From Candidatus Nomurabacteria bacterium (lineage in GTDB: Bacteria; Patescibacteria; Paceibacteria; UBA9973), in NCBI GenBank assembly GCA_023267435.1, contig JAHFNH010000007.1:1-14321 (forward strand): 14,321 nt of DNA. Reading direction: 5' to 3'. Below are positions 1-6,522 of the stretch, piece after piece (the first letter of the stretch is position 1; each line of letters starts with the position of its first letter). Under the pieces are notes generated by a model. The model saw only the letters and a list, made by a program, of their open reading frames with translations. It had not been told where the DNA came from and did not search any database. A program made the translations under genes and the position numbers.

Positions 1-105
1 CCCCCCCCCCCCCCACGCTGACCCCCATATCTCTCTCTTTGAAAATGAAGGCTCGAGAGAAGAAAGAAATATTTTGACCGTTCACAGCCAAAAGAGGGTT
101 TTAAA
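1..105. other. Terminal non-coding region with C homopolymer
   Basis: No gene is visible between trnN (starts at 106) and the window edge. It begins with 14 C in a row, followed by one copy of the dispersed repeat (10-73) and a stretch (47-105) that reappears in the main non-coding region. If the molecule is circular, it joins 14306-14321 to make a spacer of about 121 bp between trnS(AGN) and trnN. The homopolymer is a likely reason the assembly broke here. Confidence 0.75.
10..73. repeat. Dispersed repeat, copy A
   Basis: This 64-bp unit matches 2161-2224 at 62 of 64 positions. It has a C run, then CACGCTGA, CATATCT and CTCGAGAGAAGAAAGAAATA. On the minus strand its two flanks (around ATATTTCTTTC and AAGATAT) pair as an imperfect hairpin. 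It lies in non-coding DNA downstream of COX2-trnN. The function is unknown; it could be a control or replication element or a recombination product. Confidence 0.85.
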
Positions 106-158
106 GTGTTGAGTACGGTTGTACAACGTTTGATTAACAATCAAACTAATTTCAACAC
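106..158 (-). tRNA. trnN: tRNA-Asn (GUU)
   Basis: Minus strand. The acceptor stem GTGTTGA/TCAACAC is a perfect 7 bp. The anticodon arm TTTGA-TTGTTAA-TCAAA has a perfect 5-bp stem with anticodon GTT. Only six bases (AATTAG) join acceptor and anticodon stems, so the D-arm is missing. The T side holds the self-complementary GTTGTACAAC. At 53 nt it is short. COX2 ends one base upstream with a truncated T stop. Confidence 0.85.
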
Positions 159-1035
159 AACGCAATCTAGCAAGATAATTTTTTTTAAAAAAACCAAAAG
201 AATTGTTCAAAGACAACTCTGCCTGTGATTTATCTACACTTAAGAGAGCATTGTCCACAACAATACCAATAGGTATAACCGAATGATTTACACCGCAAAT
301 CTCCGAACAGTTGCCAAAAAACAAACCTGGAATAATAGGAGCACAAAAAACGCTATTATCTTTCCCAGGAACAGCATCAATCTTAATTCCTAAAGTGGGA
401 ATTGCAAAAGAATGAAGAACGTCCCCCGAGGTAACAGCAAACACATATCTCTCTCTTAAAGAGAGATAAAGTCATTGATCTAGTTGAAGAAGGTGAAAAA
501 CGTCCTTGGTACCAATCATATGAGACGAAACTAGGCCAGAAAGACTGACACCAGCATTAACCTTAGAAGAAGTACCGTAATCTCAGTATCACTGACGTCC
601 CGTAACCAAAACAGTCGATCTTCTAGTTTCCTTAACCTCGTAAGCAGACCCAGCTTCCTCATAATCAGGATTCCAATTACTAAAATAATCAAAAAAAACC
701 CCCGCCACTCGCTCTGTGTCTAATTGCAACGGAGTCTTTGCTTGTGTTCCCCCCAAATAGGAAGGAGAAGAAGCTAGTAAATACAACGAAACCAAAGAAG
801 GAACAGCAAACACAATAATAATCATAAACGGAATAATTGTTCACAAAAACTCAATACGGTGTCTGTCCAAACCAAAACTCCAAAATCCTTTCAGAGTCAA
901 AAGACAAGCCACCATAGCCAAAACAACCAACAGAGACGAAACCTGAATCTCAACAGCTAAATCATGAAAACAAACTAGACTAATTATCCCCAACGATAAA
1001 CCCTCTTGAAAATAAGAATATAAAACTACCCCCAA
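159..1035 (-). CDS. COX2: Cytochrome c oxidase subunit II, with long internal insertion
   Basis: COX2 is the CuA subunit of complex IV in the inner membrane; it accepts electrons from cytochrome c. There are two N-terminal membrane helices (about residues 15-40 and 65-88), then GRQWYW (146-151), whose Trp are encoded by TGA. The CuA ligands are present: H208 and the motif CSEICGVNHSVMP with C243, E245, C247, H251 and M254, the Met being ATA. The length is 292 aa against roughly 230 in most animals. The excess lies between helix 2 and GRQWYW (about residues 89-145), a hydrophilic stretch rich in D, E and Y. The start TTG at 1035 puts FQEG at residues 9-12, the usual distance, but the frame is open further upstream. 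The stop is a single T at 159, abutting trnN at 158. Confidence 0.95.
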
Positions 1036-1076
1036 CGATAAAACACTCTCTTCAAAGTCCCTTTGGAGTCGTTGTA
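1036..1076. other. Short spacer between trnY and COX2
   Basis: These 41 bp are not assigned. The COX2 frame is open through them, so they could be an N-terminal extension. A weak fold with TTGAAGA in a loop recalls tRNA-Phe, but a much better trnF exists at 13274-13335. Confidence 0.5.
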
Positions 1077-1132
1077 GGCTTAGTGGTGTAAAGCATAGTT
1101 GCCTGTAAAGCAAAAGGAGTATTTCCTAAGCC
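1077..1132 (+). tRNA. trnY: tRNA-Tyr (GUA), on the plus strand
   Basis: Plus strand. The acceptor GGCTTAG/CTAAGCC is a perfect 7 bp. The anticodon loop CTGTAAA (stem TTGC/GCAA) carries GTA. The D-arm has the GTG...CAT stem and the T-arm is GGA-GTATT-TCC. Read on the minus strand the same locus would show anticodon UAC (Val), but T-arm and D-arm geometry are better on plus and a separate trnV exists at 11820-11878. The plus assignment completes the 22-tRNA set. Confidence 0.8.
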
Positions 1133-1137
1133 AAAAA

Positions 1138-1196
1138 AGGTTGAGTAAAAACACTTTTGAATCTGCAATTCACTGTTCTACTTAAACTACCAACCC
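1138..1196 (-). tRNA. trnC: tRNA-Cys (GCA)
   Basis: Minus strand. Acceptor GGGTTGG/TCAACCT, then TA and a D-arm GTTTAAGTAGAAC. The anticodon loop TTGCAGA (stem TGAA/TTCA) gives GCA. The T region is reduced. ND1 ends one base upstream with a T stop. Confidence 0.85.
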
Positions 1197-2088
1197 AAAA
1201 ACAAACAAACACCAATCCAAAAAACAATATACCCAAAGGAAGAATTGTCTTTCACATCAACTTTTGAAGTAAATCATATCGAAACCGAGGTATAATACTC
1301 CGAACAACAACCCCCAACCTCACCAAGAAGAAAACACCAATAGTGAAAACAATTCAACCAGCTCACATAGTTCCAATTCCACACAAAATAGAACTCATCA
1401 AAATAAAAATCCCATTTTCCCCCAAAAACACAAGAGCAAAATACAAAGACGAAAACTCTGTATTAAACCCGGACACCAACTCACTCTCTCCCTCAGCGAA
1501 ATCAAAAGGATTTCGCTGACTCTCAGCCAAAATCACAATAAAAAAAAACCCAAACACCAAACCCCCAAAAAGAAGATACAAATAATCTCTGTTATATTTC
1601 AACTCCCTACCAGAATAACCAAGACTCAAACAAAACAAAACAAACCAAATAAAGGAATAAACAATCTCATAAGACACAAACTGTACAAGTCCTCGAACAC
1701 TTCCAATTAAGCCAAACGAACTACTTCTACTTCAACCTGTAAAAACCAACCCCAACCCGACCAGAGAGAGAGCTATTAACACCCCTCCAAATAACACAAC
1801 AGGAGAATTTTCTTCTAAATCCATTGGAAAAAAAGCCCACAAAACAACCATTAACACAACTGAAAGAAAAGGTGACAAATAGAAAATAAAAAAATCAGAG
1901 GAAGAAATCCAAAGAAGTTTGTGGCTAAAAAGCTTTAAAACATCCACTAACGGCTGCAGAAGCCCTTGCACCCTCACTTTATCAGGCCCTTTTCGACTTT
2001 GTCCAATTCCAAAGTACTTTCGCTCCACCAAAGTAAAAAAAGCGACTGCTATCATTGAAAATAACCCCAATAAAAAAGCTAAAAGAAT
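1197..2088 (-). CDS. ND1: NADH dehydrogenase subunit 1
   Basis: ND1 is a membrane subunit of complex I at the quinone-binding junction with the peripheral arm. Recognised from TLVERKYFGIGQSRKGPDKV near the N-terminus, GLLQPLVDVLKLF, and the highly conserved RNPFDFAEGESELVSGFN in the middle; several TGA codons read as Trp. It has 297 codons, near the family size of about 300-310. The start ATT at 2088 directly abuts trnP (ends at 2089). The last in-frame base, T1197, serves as a truncated stop next to trnC. A 19-bp piece of this g ene (1309-1327) is found again in the main non-coding region. Confidence 0.95.
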
Positions 2089-2146
2089 CCGTTCGACACA
2101 AGTACCTCATACTCCCAAAGCATGTATTCTAATAAACTACAAACGG
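2089..2146 (-). tRNA. trnP: tRNA-Pro (UGG)
   Basis: Minus strand. Acceptor CCGTTTG/CGAACGG is 7 bp with one wobble. After TA comes the D-arm GTTTATTAGAAT. The anticodon arm CATGC-TTTGGGA-GTATG carries TGG. ND1 starts at the next base. Confidence 0.88.
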
Positions 2147-2227
2147 CCAACCTGATTCTTCCCCCACGCTGATCCCCATATCTTTCTCTTTGAAAATGAA
2201 GGCTCGAGAGAAGAAAGAAATATTAAA
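2147..2227. other. Non-coding spacer holding dispersed repeat copy B
   Basis: Between trnP and trnL(UAG). Almost all of it is the repeat at 2157-2224; no gene is visible. Confidence 0.75.
2157..2224. repeat. Dispersed repeat, copy B
   Basis: Positions 2161-2224 match copy A (10-73) at 62 of 64 positions. Positions 2157-2190 are identical to 6072-6105, the first part of the interrupted copy C. Orientation is the same in all three places. Confidence 0.88.
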
Positions 2228-2290
2228 GCTACCACGGATTAACCCGACCAGTAGATCCTAAATCTACTACACTAAATATGCTATGGTAGC
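2228..2290 (-). tRNA. trnL1: tRNA-Leu (UAG), CUN codons
   Basis: Minus strand. Acceptor GCTACCA/TGGTAGC is a perfect 7 bp; the anticodon arm GTAGA-TTTAGGA-TCTAC carries TAG; the T-stem is CGG/CCG. It differs from trnL(UAA) at 11916-11978 in only 5 of 63 bases: two in the anticodon loop (including the third anticodon base) and three in the T-arm. This is the signature of duplication followed by anticodon change. Confidence 0.92.
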
Positions 2291-2379
2291 CAACGCTAAA
2301 GATCCAATACTCCCCAAAGACTGGTACCAATCAAAAGATCTAACTAAAGACAGAATCAGAAATTTACCCAAAAATTTCT
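2291..2379. other. Unassigned spacer between ND3 and trnL(UAG)
   Basis: These 89 bp carry no recognised gene, and all 22 tRNAs are placed elsewhere. The minus strand has a perfect 8-bp hairpin AGAAATTT/AAATTTCT around TTGGGT (about 2358-2379) and the self-complementary core of GATTGGTACCAGTC. It may hold remnants of a lost or moved tRNA, but I cannot show this. Confidence 0.55.
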
Positions 2380-2697
2380 CTAAACTCAAGTTATATTCAT
2401 CTCCTCGTACAAAAACCCCCCAAAAATAAAAATCCCCACCAACAACAATAAGATAAAAACCTTTCCAACTTCTTGAACCAACACTATAGGTAGATGAAAA
2501 AAAAAAACCAACTCAATATCAAAAACCAAAAAGAGAATTAGAAAAATACAGAAATTAATCGAAAAAGAAGTACGCCCGAAATGTTTAGAATCAAAGCCAC
2601 ACTCATACCCAGACAATGTTTCTCGATTTCACTTTCTTCACATCTTCCTAGCAAAAAGTGCTAAACCAGACATCACAACCCACATAATTACAATAAT
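2380..2697 (-). CDS. ND3: NADH dehydrogenase subunit 3
   Basis: ND3 is a small membrane subunit of complex I; its loop between helices 1 and 2 takes part in the active/deactive switch. The diagnostic loop YECGFDS with its Cys is present, followed by FDIELVFFFHLP with the conserved acidic residues, and a third helix near the C-terminus. The stop is TAG at 2380-2382. The start is uncertain: ATT at 2697 gives 105 aa, but homologous-looking hydrophobic residues run up to about 2724 and the frame is open to a TAA at 2731-2733, so a non-standard start (for example GTT) giving about 114 aa is possible. A partial copy of 2451-2508 lies in the main non-coding region. Confidence 0.9.
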
Positions 2698-2730
2698 ACT
2701 AAAACAAACAAACGTAAAAAAAACTAGTGT

Positions 2731-2821
2731 TTATATAAGACAAAGGCTCCGACTGATCTAAAATCAGAAATTTTTAAAACTCCAAATATTTCCAAAATAA
2801 AATAAAACCAGTTAAAATAAA
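2731..2821. other. Unassigned spacer between ND6 and ND3
   Basis: These 91 bp contain no convincing gene. The minus strand has a hairpin CTGAT-TTTAG-ATCAG (near 2752-2766) that looks like an anticodon arm, but read as a 7-nt loop its anticodon would be UUA, which decodes a stop, and no 7-bp acceptor stem flanks it. Confidence 0.55.
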
Positions 2822-3262
2822 TTAGAGAGAGAAAATACGAACCCCACCTCACCCTTCTTTGTTCACTGCCAACACTGAAAACATAACTACCAAAAGCATA
2901 ACACACCTAAAAAATGATAATAGCTCTATGTTTACCCATCTAAAACCAGACTCGGTCATTGTGTTGTAGCAGAATCGTTTCGAAACCAGAACGATTCTGC
3001 TACAACACAAAAGCACAACCCCCAATACACTAAAATTAGAAAACCGGAGAGAAGAAAACCTAAAAGAAGAGAAATAAGCTAACACACACATAATCCCCCC
3101 AAAAAATAAATATGAAACTAAAACAACAAACCAACCCTCAAAGATTCCACTCAAAACAGAAAGCACCATCACACTACACATTATACACAACAAAAAAAGA
3201 TAAACGAGCCCACTACTAAAACCAGCAATCATCACAAATAAGACAAGAAACTCTAGCCCCAA
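2822..3262 (-). CDS. ND6: NADH dehydrogenase subunit 6, with an internal hairpin
   Basis: ND6 is a membrane subunit of complex I. Recognised by hydrophobic helices and SYLFFGGIMCVLAYFSSF, matching the conserved glycine-bearing third helix of the family, and by its place after CYTB. The predicted length is 146 aa with TTG start at 3262, overlapping the CYTB stop by 10 bp; GTG at 3235 or ATG at 3232 would remove the overlap. The stop TAA is at 2822-2824. Residues about 85-102 are encoded by a 52-bp perfect hairpin (2959-3010) in the variable region after the conserved helix; the frame stays open through it. The C-terminal third is poorly conserved, so the end is less certain. Confidence 0.88.
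2959..3010. repeat. Perfect 21-bp inverted repeat inside ND6
   Basis: Arms 2959-2979 and 2990-3010 are exact reverse complements with a 10-bp loop that itself contains part of the palindrome GTTTCGAAAC. The hairpin lies inside the ND6 frame and encodes part of the weakly conserved region. Confidence 0.95.
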
Positions 3263-4344
3263 CCTTCAAAGACCTCACTTCTGAGACTGCCTACAAAAAG
3301 TTGGTAAATTAATGCAGGAATAAAACAAACAAAAAACAGGAACACTGTAATCTTTCCTAATCTATCAAACGGAAAAACAACAGGTAACCCCCCCACCCAA
3401 AACAGAAGAATTCATAAAAAGAAAAGCACAGCCAAAATACCCTTTGTGAGAGGATTTCTTTTTACGCTTGAAAAAGAAATCAAAAACAAACAAACAAACA
3501 CCCCTAATATAGCTACAACCCCTCCCAATTTGGAAGGAACACCACGCAACACAGCATAAAAAGGCAGAAAATATCACTCCGGTACAATATGTTCCGGAGC
3601 CCTTATAGGATTAGACTCCAAAAATATATCCCTCTCCATTAACCAAACAGGTAAATAAAAACCCAAAAACACTACTAAAAACATTATCACAAGAAACAAT
3701 CAAATATCCTTTACTCAAAAACCAGGAAAAAAAACAGTAGAATCACCTTTTACTTGAATGGGACCTTTTGTGTGAATTAAATGTAACAATAAAATATGAA
3801 CTACTATAAGGGCTAAAACAACAAACGGTAAAAGAAAATGGAGACTGTAAAATCGGTTCAACGTCAAAAAGCTAACAGAAAAATCTCCCCATAAAGCCAA
3901 AACAATCTTACTACCAATCTGAGGAATAGAAGTTACCAAATTGGTAATTACCGTTGCCGCCCAGAACCTTATCTGAGCCCAAGGTAATCTGTAACCAAGA
4001 AACGAAATAATAATCAACAACAAGAACAAAATCAAACCAGAAAACCACACAGGGAGTAGGAAAAACCTAGAAAAACTAACCCCTCGAAATACGTGTAAAT
4101 ACATCGCCAAAAAAATCCCAGAAACCCCATTGGCGTGCATAAAACGGAAACTCTCACCGGTGAGAGTTTCACGAGTGAAATAGAAAACAGAATAAAAAGC
4201 ATCTCCAGCTGAAAAAAATATTCTAACCACAAATCCGGTAACAATTTGAACTACTATCAACATCCCCAACACAAAACCAAAACTTCAATAATAAGAAATC
4301 CTGACCGGACACAACAAATCCTTTAAACCATAATTCAACCACAT
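3253..4344 (-). CDS. CYTB: Cytochrome b
   Basis: CYTB is the haem b and quinone-binding core of complex III. The four haem histidines are in place: H70 in FMHANG and H84 in YLHVFRG (13 lower than the usual 83 and 97, so the N-terminus is short), then the pair in YSLHFLLPF and VHILLLHLIH. GYRLPWAQIRFW and PEWYFLPFYA, the Qo-site motif, are clear. The length is 363 aa against about 380. The start ATG at 4344 is 9 bp after trnA; the stop TAG is at 3253-3255 and overlaps ND6. It carries a 24-bp palindrome (4147-4170) and an 11-bp inverted repeat (3453-3481). Confidence 0.96.
3453..3481. repeat. 11-bp inverted repeat inside CYTB
   Basis: Arms 3453-3463 (GATTTCTTTTT) and 3471-3481 are exact reverse complements around a 7-bp loop, in the linker before the last CYTB helices. 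The protein has normal length here. Confidence 0.85.
4147..4170. repeat. 24-bp perfect palindrome inside CYTB
   Basis: Each strand of this 24-bp stretch reads the same 5' to 3', with no spacer (half-site GAAACTCTCACC). It encodes TRETLTGESF just before the haem-binding MHANG. The protein aligns without a gap here, so the palindrome arose by substitution or conversion, not insertion. Confidence 0.9.
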
Positions 4345-4353
4345 AAAATTAAC

Positions 4354-4412
4354 ATTATCGGAAATTTCACCACTCGAGTGCAAATCGAACATTCTGTTTA
4401 AACTACGACAAT
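4354..4412 (-). tRNA. trnA: tRNA-Ala (UGC)
   Basis: Minus strand. Acceptor ATTGTCG/CGATAAT is 7 bp with one wobble; TA then D-arm GTTTAAACAGAAT; anticodon arm TTCGA-TTTGCAC-TCGAG carries TGC. Its first base is the last A of the ND5 stop codon. Confidence 0.9.
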
Positions 4413-5869
4413 TAAAGTAACAACAACAAACCAGCTACAAGTCCGAATACCAACCCAACAAACTTTGCCCTATCGGCTTCAACCGCTGACAACATAACCC
4501 CTCGAACAGAAAAAACTTTCTCGTCTAACAAACTAGGAGCAACAGAAAACCCCCCCCCATTCCCAAAAACAAACGACGAAAAAAAAATTCTAGCAATTGC
4601 TTCATTCTCAGTCAAGATCACTCACCTCCATCAACCTCACACCAAGAAAAGGAACGAGAAAAAACCAGAAGCTCAAGAATTGAATTGTAAATCAAAAAAC
4701 AACAACTTTGAAATAAACCCCCCCCCTACCAAAACACAACCCAACAAACCAACCTGAACAGGAGAAACAACCCCCAACTTATTTAACTTCAGCAAAGAAC
4801 TGGCCAACCGAACCCTGTACAAACAAGTTATGATCCTACCTACCACCAGAATAACTGTAAATATTACGGGCCCAACAACAGTCTGGGCTTGCCCTAGAAC
4901 AGCATGTTTAGAAAAGAACCCCCCAAAAAATAAACACCCTCTCATTCTTAAAAGACTAGTTCAGGCCACAGTTAAAATCCCAAGACTACTAGACCCCATA
5001 TGTAACCCCTGTTGATTGTGAGACCTCACCAAAATAGAATAACCAATTCTGATAAACAACATAGACTTAAAAAAAGCATGAGTAATTAAATGAAAAAAAC
5101 CATTCTGAAAAGAGAAAGAAGAAATAGCCATTATAAGCAGACCCAATTGAGACAAAGTAGAAAAAGCTACTACCTTTTTCAGATCCCTCTCATTCAATGC
5201 ACACAAAGCCCCCACCAACATTGTCGCCCTACCCAACAACAAGAGCACCAAACCCCCTACCTCCAACTTTAGCAAAACCCACAAACCAGCAGTCACCAAA
5301 GTAGATGAATGAACAAGGGCTGAGACCGGAGTCGGCGCCGCTATAGCTGCTGGTAGTCACGCAGAAAACGGGAACTGCGCAGACTTACAAATTGCAAACA
5401 TCACAACCAGTAAAAAAAAGATTCATCTCGACTTAACTATTACCAACCCCACAGCTAGAACAAAAAAAACATCCCCAACTCGATTGAACAACACAGTCTT
5501 CATCGCTCCATTACTAGCCAACGAAGAGAGATAGCCTGCCACAAGAAGATAAGACGTAATTCCCAACACCTCCCAACCTACGATCAACATTAAAAAGTCT
5601 CCGGAGCCAATTAAGACTCTTATACCAGCCACAAACCCTAAAAAAGTTAACCAAAAAACAGGTTTTTGGTTATCCCCCCCCACATAAAGCTCACCAAATC
5701 AACCAACTGTTGCAGTAATAACAGCAAGTGAAACGAGAAAAATGACGGAAAAAACCCCCATCTCTAATTTCAAACAAAAACAATAAAGAATGTCTATTAT
5801 TTGCAGCCAAATAAAAGGCTCGAACACCCCCAACAACACTAAAACAAACACCAAAATACCAACTCACAC
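4412..5869 (-). CDS. ND5: NADH dehydrogenase subunit 5 (short)
   Basis: ND5 is the large antiporter-like, proton-pumping subunit at the far end of complex I. Diagnostic stretches are GWEVLGITSYLLVAGY, NRVGDVFFVLA, PTPVSALVHSSTLVTAG, RDLKKVVAFSTLSQLGLL and HAFFKSMLF, with many TGA codons as Trp. GTG at 5869 lies 6 bp after trnH; TAA at 4412-4414 shares a base with trnA. The product is 485 aa, clearly shorter than the usual 550-580; the conserved core is intact and the missing part is mostly the C-terminal helices. The last 68 codons (4412-4621) are in the same frame and fit the ND5 tail, not ND4L. Confidence 0.95.
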
Positions 5870-5875
5870 TAGTAA

Positions 5876-5935
5876 GTAACAATCCAAAGGAATCTTTCTC
5901 TCCACAGGAGAACATTTTTCTTAAACTACTATTAC
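5876..5935 (-). tRNA. trnH: tRNA-His (GUG)
   Basis: Minus strand. Acceptor GTAATAG/TTGTTAC (wobbles allowed), TA, D-arm GTTTAAGAAAAAT, anticodon arm TTCTC-CTGTGGA-GAGAA with GTG, and T-arm ATTC-CTTT-GGAT. It directly precedes ND5. Confidence 0.9.
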
Positions 5936-6071
5936 TTGTTAACTGTATCACTCCCTCACCAAATACTTCCCTACAATTAATTCACTACCTCCTCTATTAG
6001 GTTATATCATCCAAATAGCTCTTCTTCCTATACTTAACATAAATATCCTCCAATACCACCCCTGGTCCTCC

Positions 6072-6105
6072 TCTTCCCCCACGCTGATCCCCATATCTTT
6101 CTCTT
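6072..6105. repeat. Dispersed repeat, copy C, first part
   Basis: Identical over 34 bp to 2157-2190. In copy B only seven bases (TGAAAAT) separate this part from the second part; here 92 bp intervene. Confidence 0.9.
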
Positions 6106-6147
6106 CTTTCTTTTAAAGAAAGTCGAGGTAAAACATGCCTAAAGCAA

Positions 6148-6189
6148 CCCTTCTAAAATATTCCTGATAGGAAAACCCTAGAAGAAGGG
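6148..6189. repeat. Compound hairpin in the main non-coding region
   Basis: Outer arms CCCTTCT (6148-6154) and AGAAGGG (6183-6189) enclose an inner hairpin TTCCT-GAT-AGGAA. It lies in the 92-bp insert that splits repeat copy C. Upstream, CTTTCTTTTAAAGAAAG near 6105-6121 forms another hairpin. Confidence 0.7.
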
Positions 6190-6197
6190 CTGAAAGC

Positions 6198-6259
6198 GAA
6201 GGCTCGAGAGAAGAAAGAAATATTTTGACCGTTCACAGCCAAAAGAGGGTTTTAAAGTG
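6198..6259. repeat. Second part of repeat C: 62-bp exact copy of 47-108
   Basis: Identical to positions 47-108, which include the 3' half of copy A, the spacer downstream of trnN and the last three bases of trnN. The copy ends abruptly at the point where ND1-derived sequence begins. Confidence 0.93.
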
Positions 6260-6261
6260 AA

Positions 6262-6280
6262 AACCCCCAACCTCACCAAG
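6262..6280. pseudogene. 19-bp fragment copied from ND1
   Basis: Identical to ND1 positions 1309-1327, same orientation (plus-strand AACCCCCAACCTCACCAAG). Too short to be functional coding sequence. It is bounded by other copied fragments, which makes chance similarity unlikely. Confidence 0.75.
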
Positions 6281-6321
6281 ATAAAAACCTTTCCAACACT
6301 ATAGGTAGATGAAAAAACCAA
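6279..6321. pseudogene. ND3 fragment with internal deletion
   Basis: Matches ND3 at 2451-2469 and then 2478-2508. The join removes 13 bp between two CCAAC direct repeats (2465-2469 and 2478-2482), and the A run is shorter. Orientation matches the real gene. Confidence 0.82.
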
Positions 6322-6394
6322 ATAGAAGATTGGGGTTTCTACGAAGGGCCCAAAACTAAGGTCCCACGCATCTTTTAGGAAAGGAAACACAGTT

Positions 6395-6458
6395 TTAAAG
6401 GGTGAAAACTCACTCTAGACGTACCAAAAACATCTGTGCACACATACACCTCCTTTAA
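6395..6458 (-). tRNA. trnQ: tRNA-Gln (UUG)
   Basis: Minus strand. Acceptor TTAAAGG/CCTTTAA is a perfect 7 bp; anticodon arm GATGT-TTTTGGT-ACGTC carries TTG; T-arm GTGA-GTTT-TCAC. Confidence 0.88.
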
Positions 6459-6461
6459 TAA

Positions 6462-6519
6462 GAAGTGAGGAAACCCTCCTTCCGGGCCGAAACCGAATAT
6501 ACTAATATACTACCACTTC
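6462..6519 (-). tRNA. trnR: tRNA-Arg (UCG)
   Basis: Minus strand. Acceptor GAAGTGG/TCACTTC with one wobble; TA; anticodon arm TTCGG-TTTCGGC-CCGGA carries TCG; T-arm GGA-GGGTT-TCC. Confidence 0.9.
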
Positions 6520-6522
6520 ACT

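Larger units (their letters stand above)
5936..6394. other. Main non-coding region, mosaic
   Basis: This 459-bp stretch between trnQ and trnH has no gene and is the best candidate for the control region. From low to high coordinate it holds about 136 bp of unique sequence, the first part of the dispersed repeat (6072-6105), a 92-bp insert with hairpins (6106-6197), a 62-bp exact copy of 47-108 (6198-6259), a 19-bp exact copy of ND1 (6262-6280), an ND3-derived piece (6279-6321) and about 73 bp of unrecognised sequence. Start sites for transcription or replication cannot be read from sequence alone. Confidence 0.8.

Noticed and set aside
1032..1075. tRNA-Phe upstream of COX2
   Set aside because: Only a weak 3-4 bp anticodon stem with a 6- or 8-base loop and 44 nt in total; 13274-13335 gives a full tRNA-Phe.
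1077..1132. tRNA-Val on the minus strand
   Set aside because: The minus fold has anticodon UAC but poor D and T arms; the plus fold is a standard tRNA-Tyr and trnV is present at 11820-11878.
2339..2394. Second tRNA-Pro overlapping the ND3 end
   Set aside because: The TTGGGT hairpin lacks a good acceptor stem; trnP at 2089-2146 is complete.
2724..2906. 60-codon minus-strand frame between ND6 and ND3
   Set aside because: It overlaps the ND6 end in another frame and has no recognisable motif; likely a shadow.
4412..4621. Separate ND4L gene
   Set aside because: This segment is in frame with ND5 and continues it without a stop under the mitochondrial code; a convincing ND4L is at 9132-9383.
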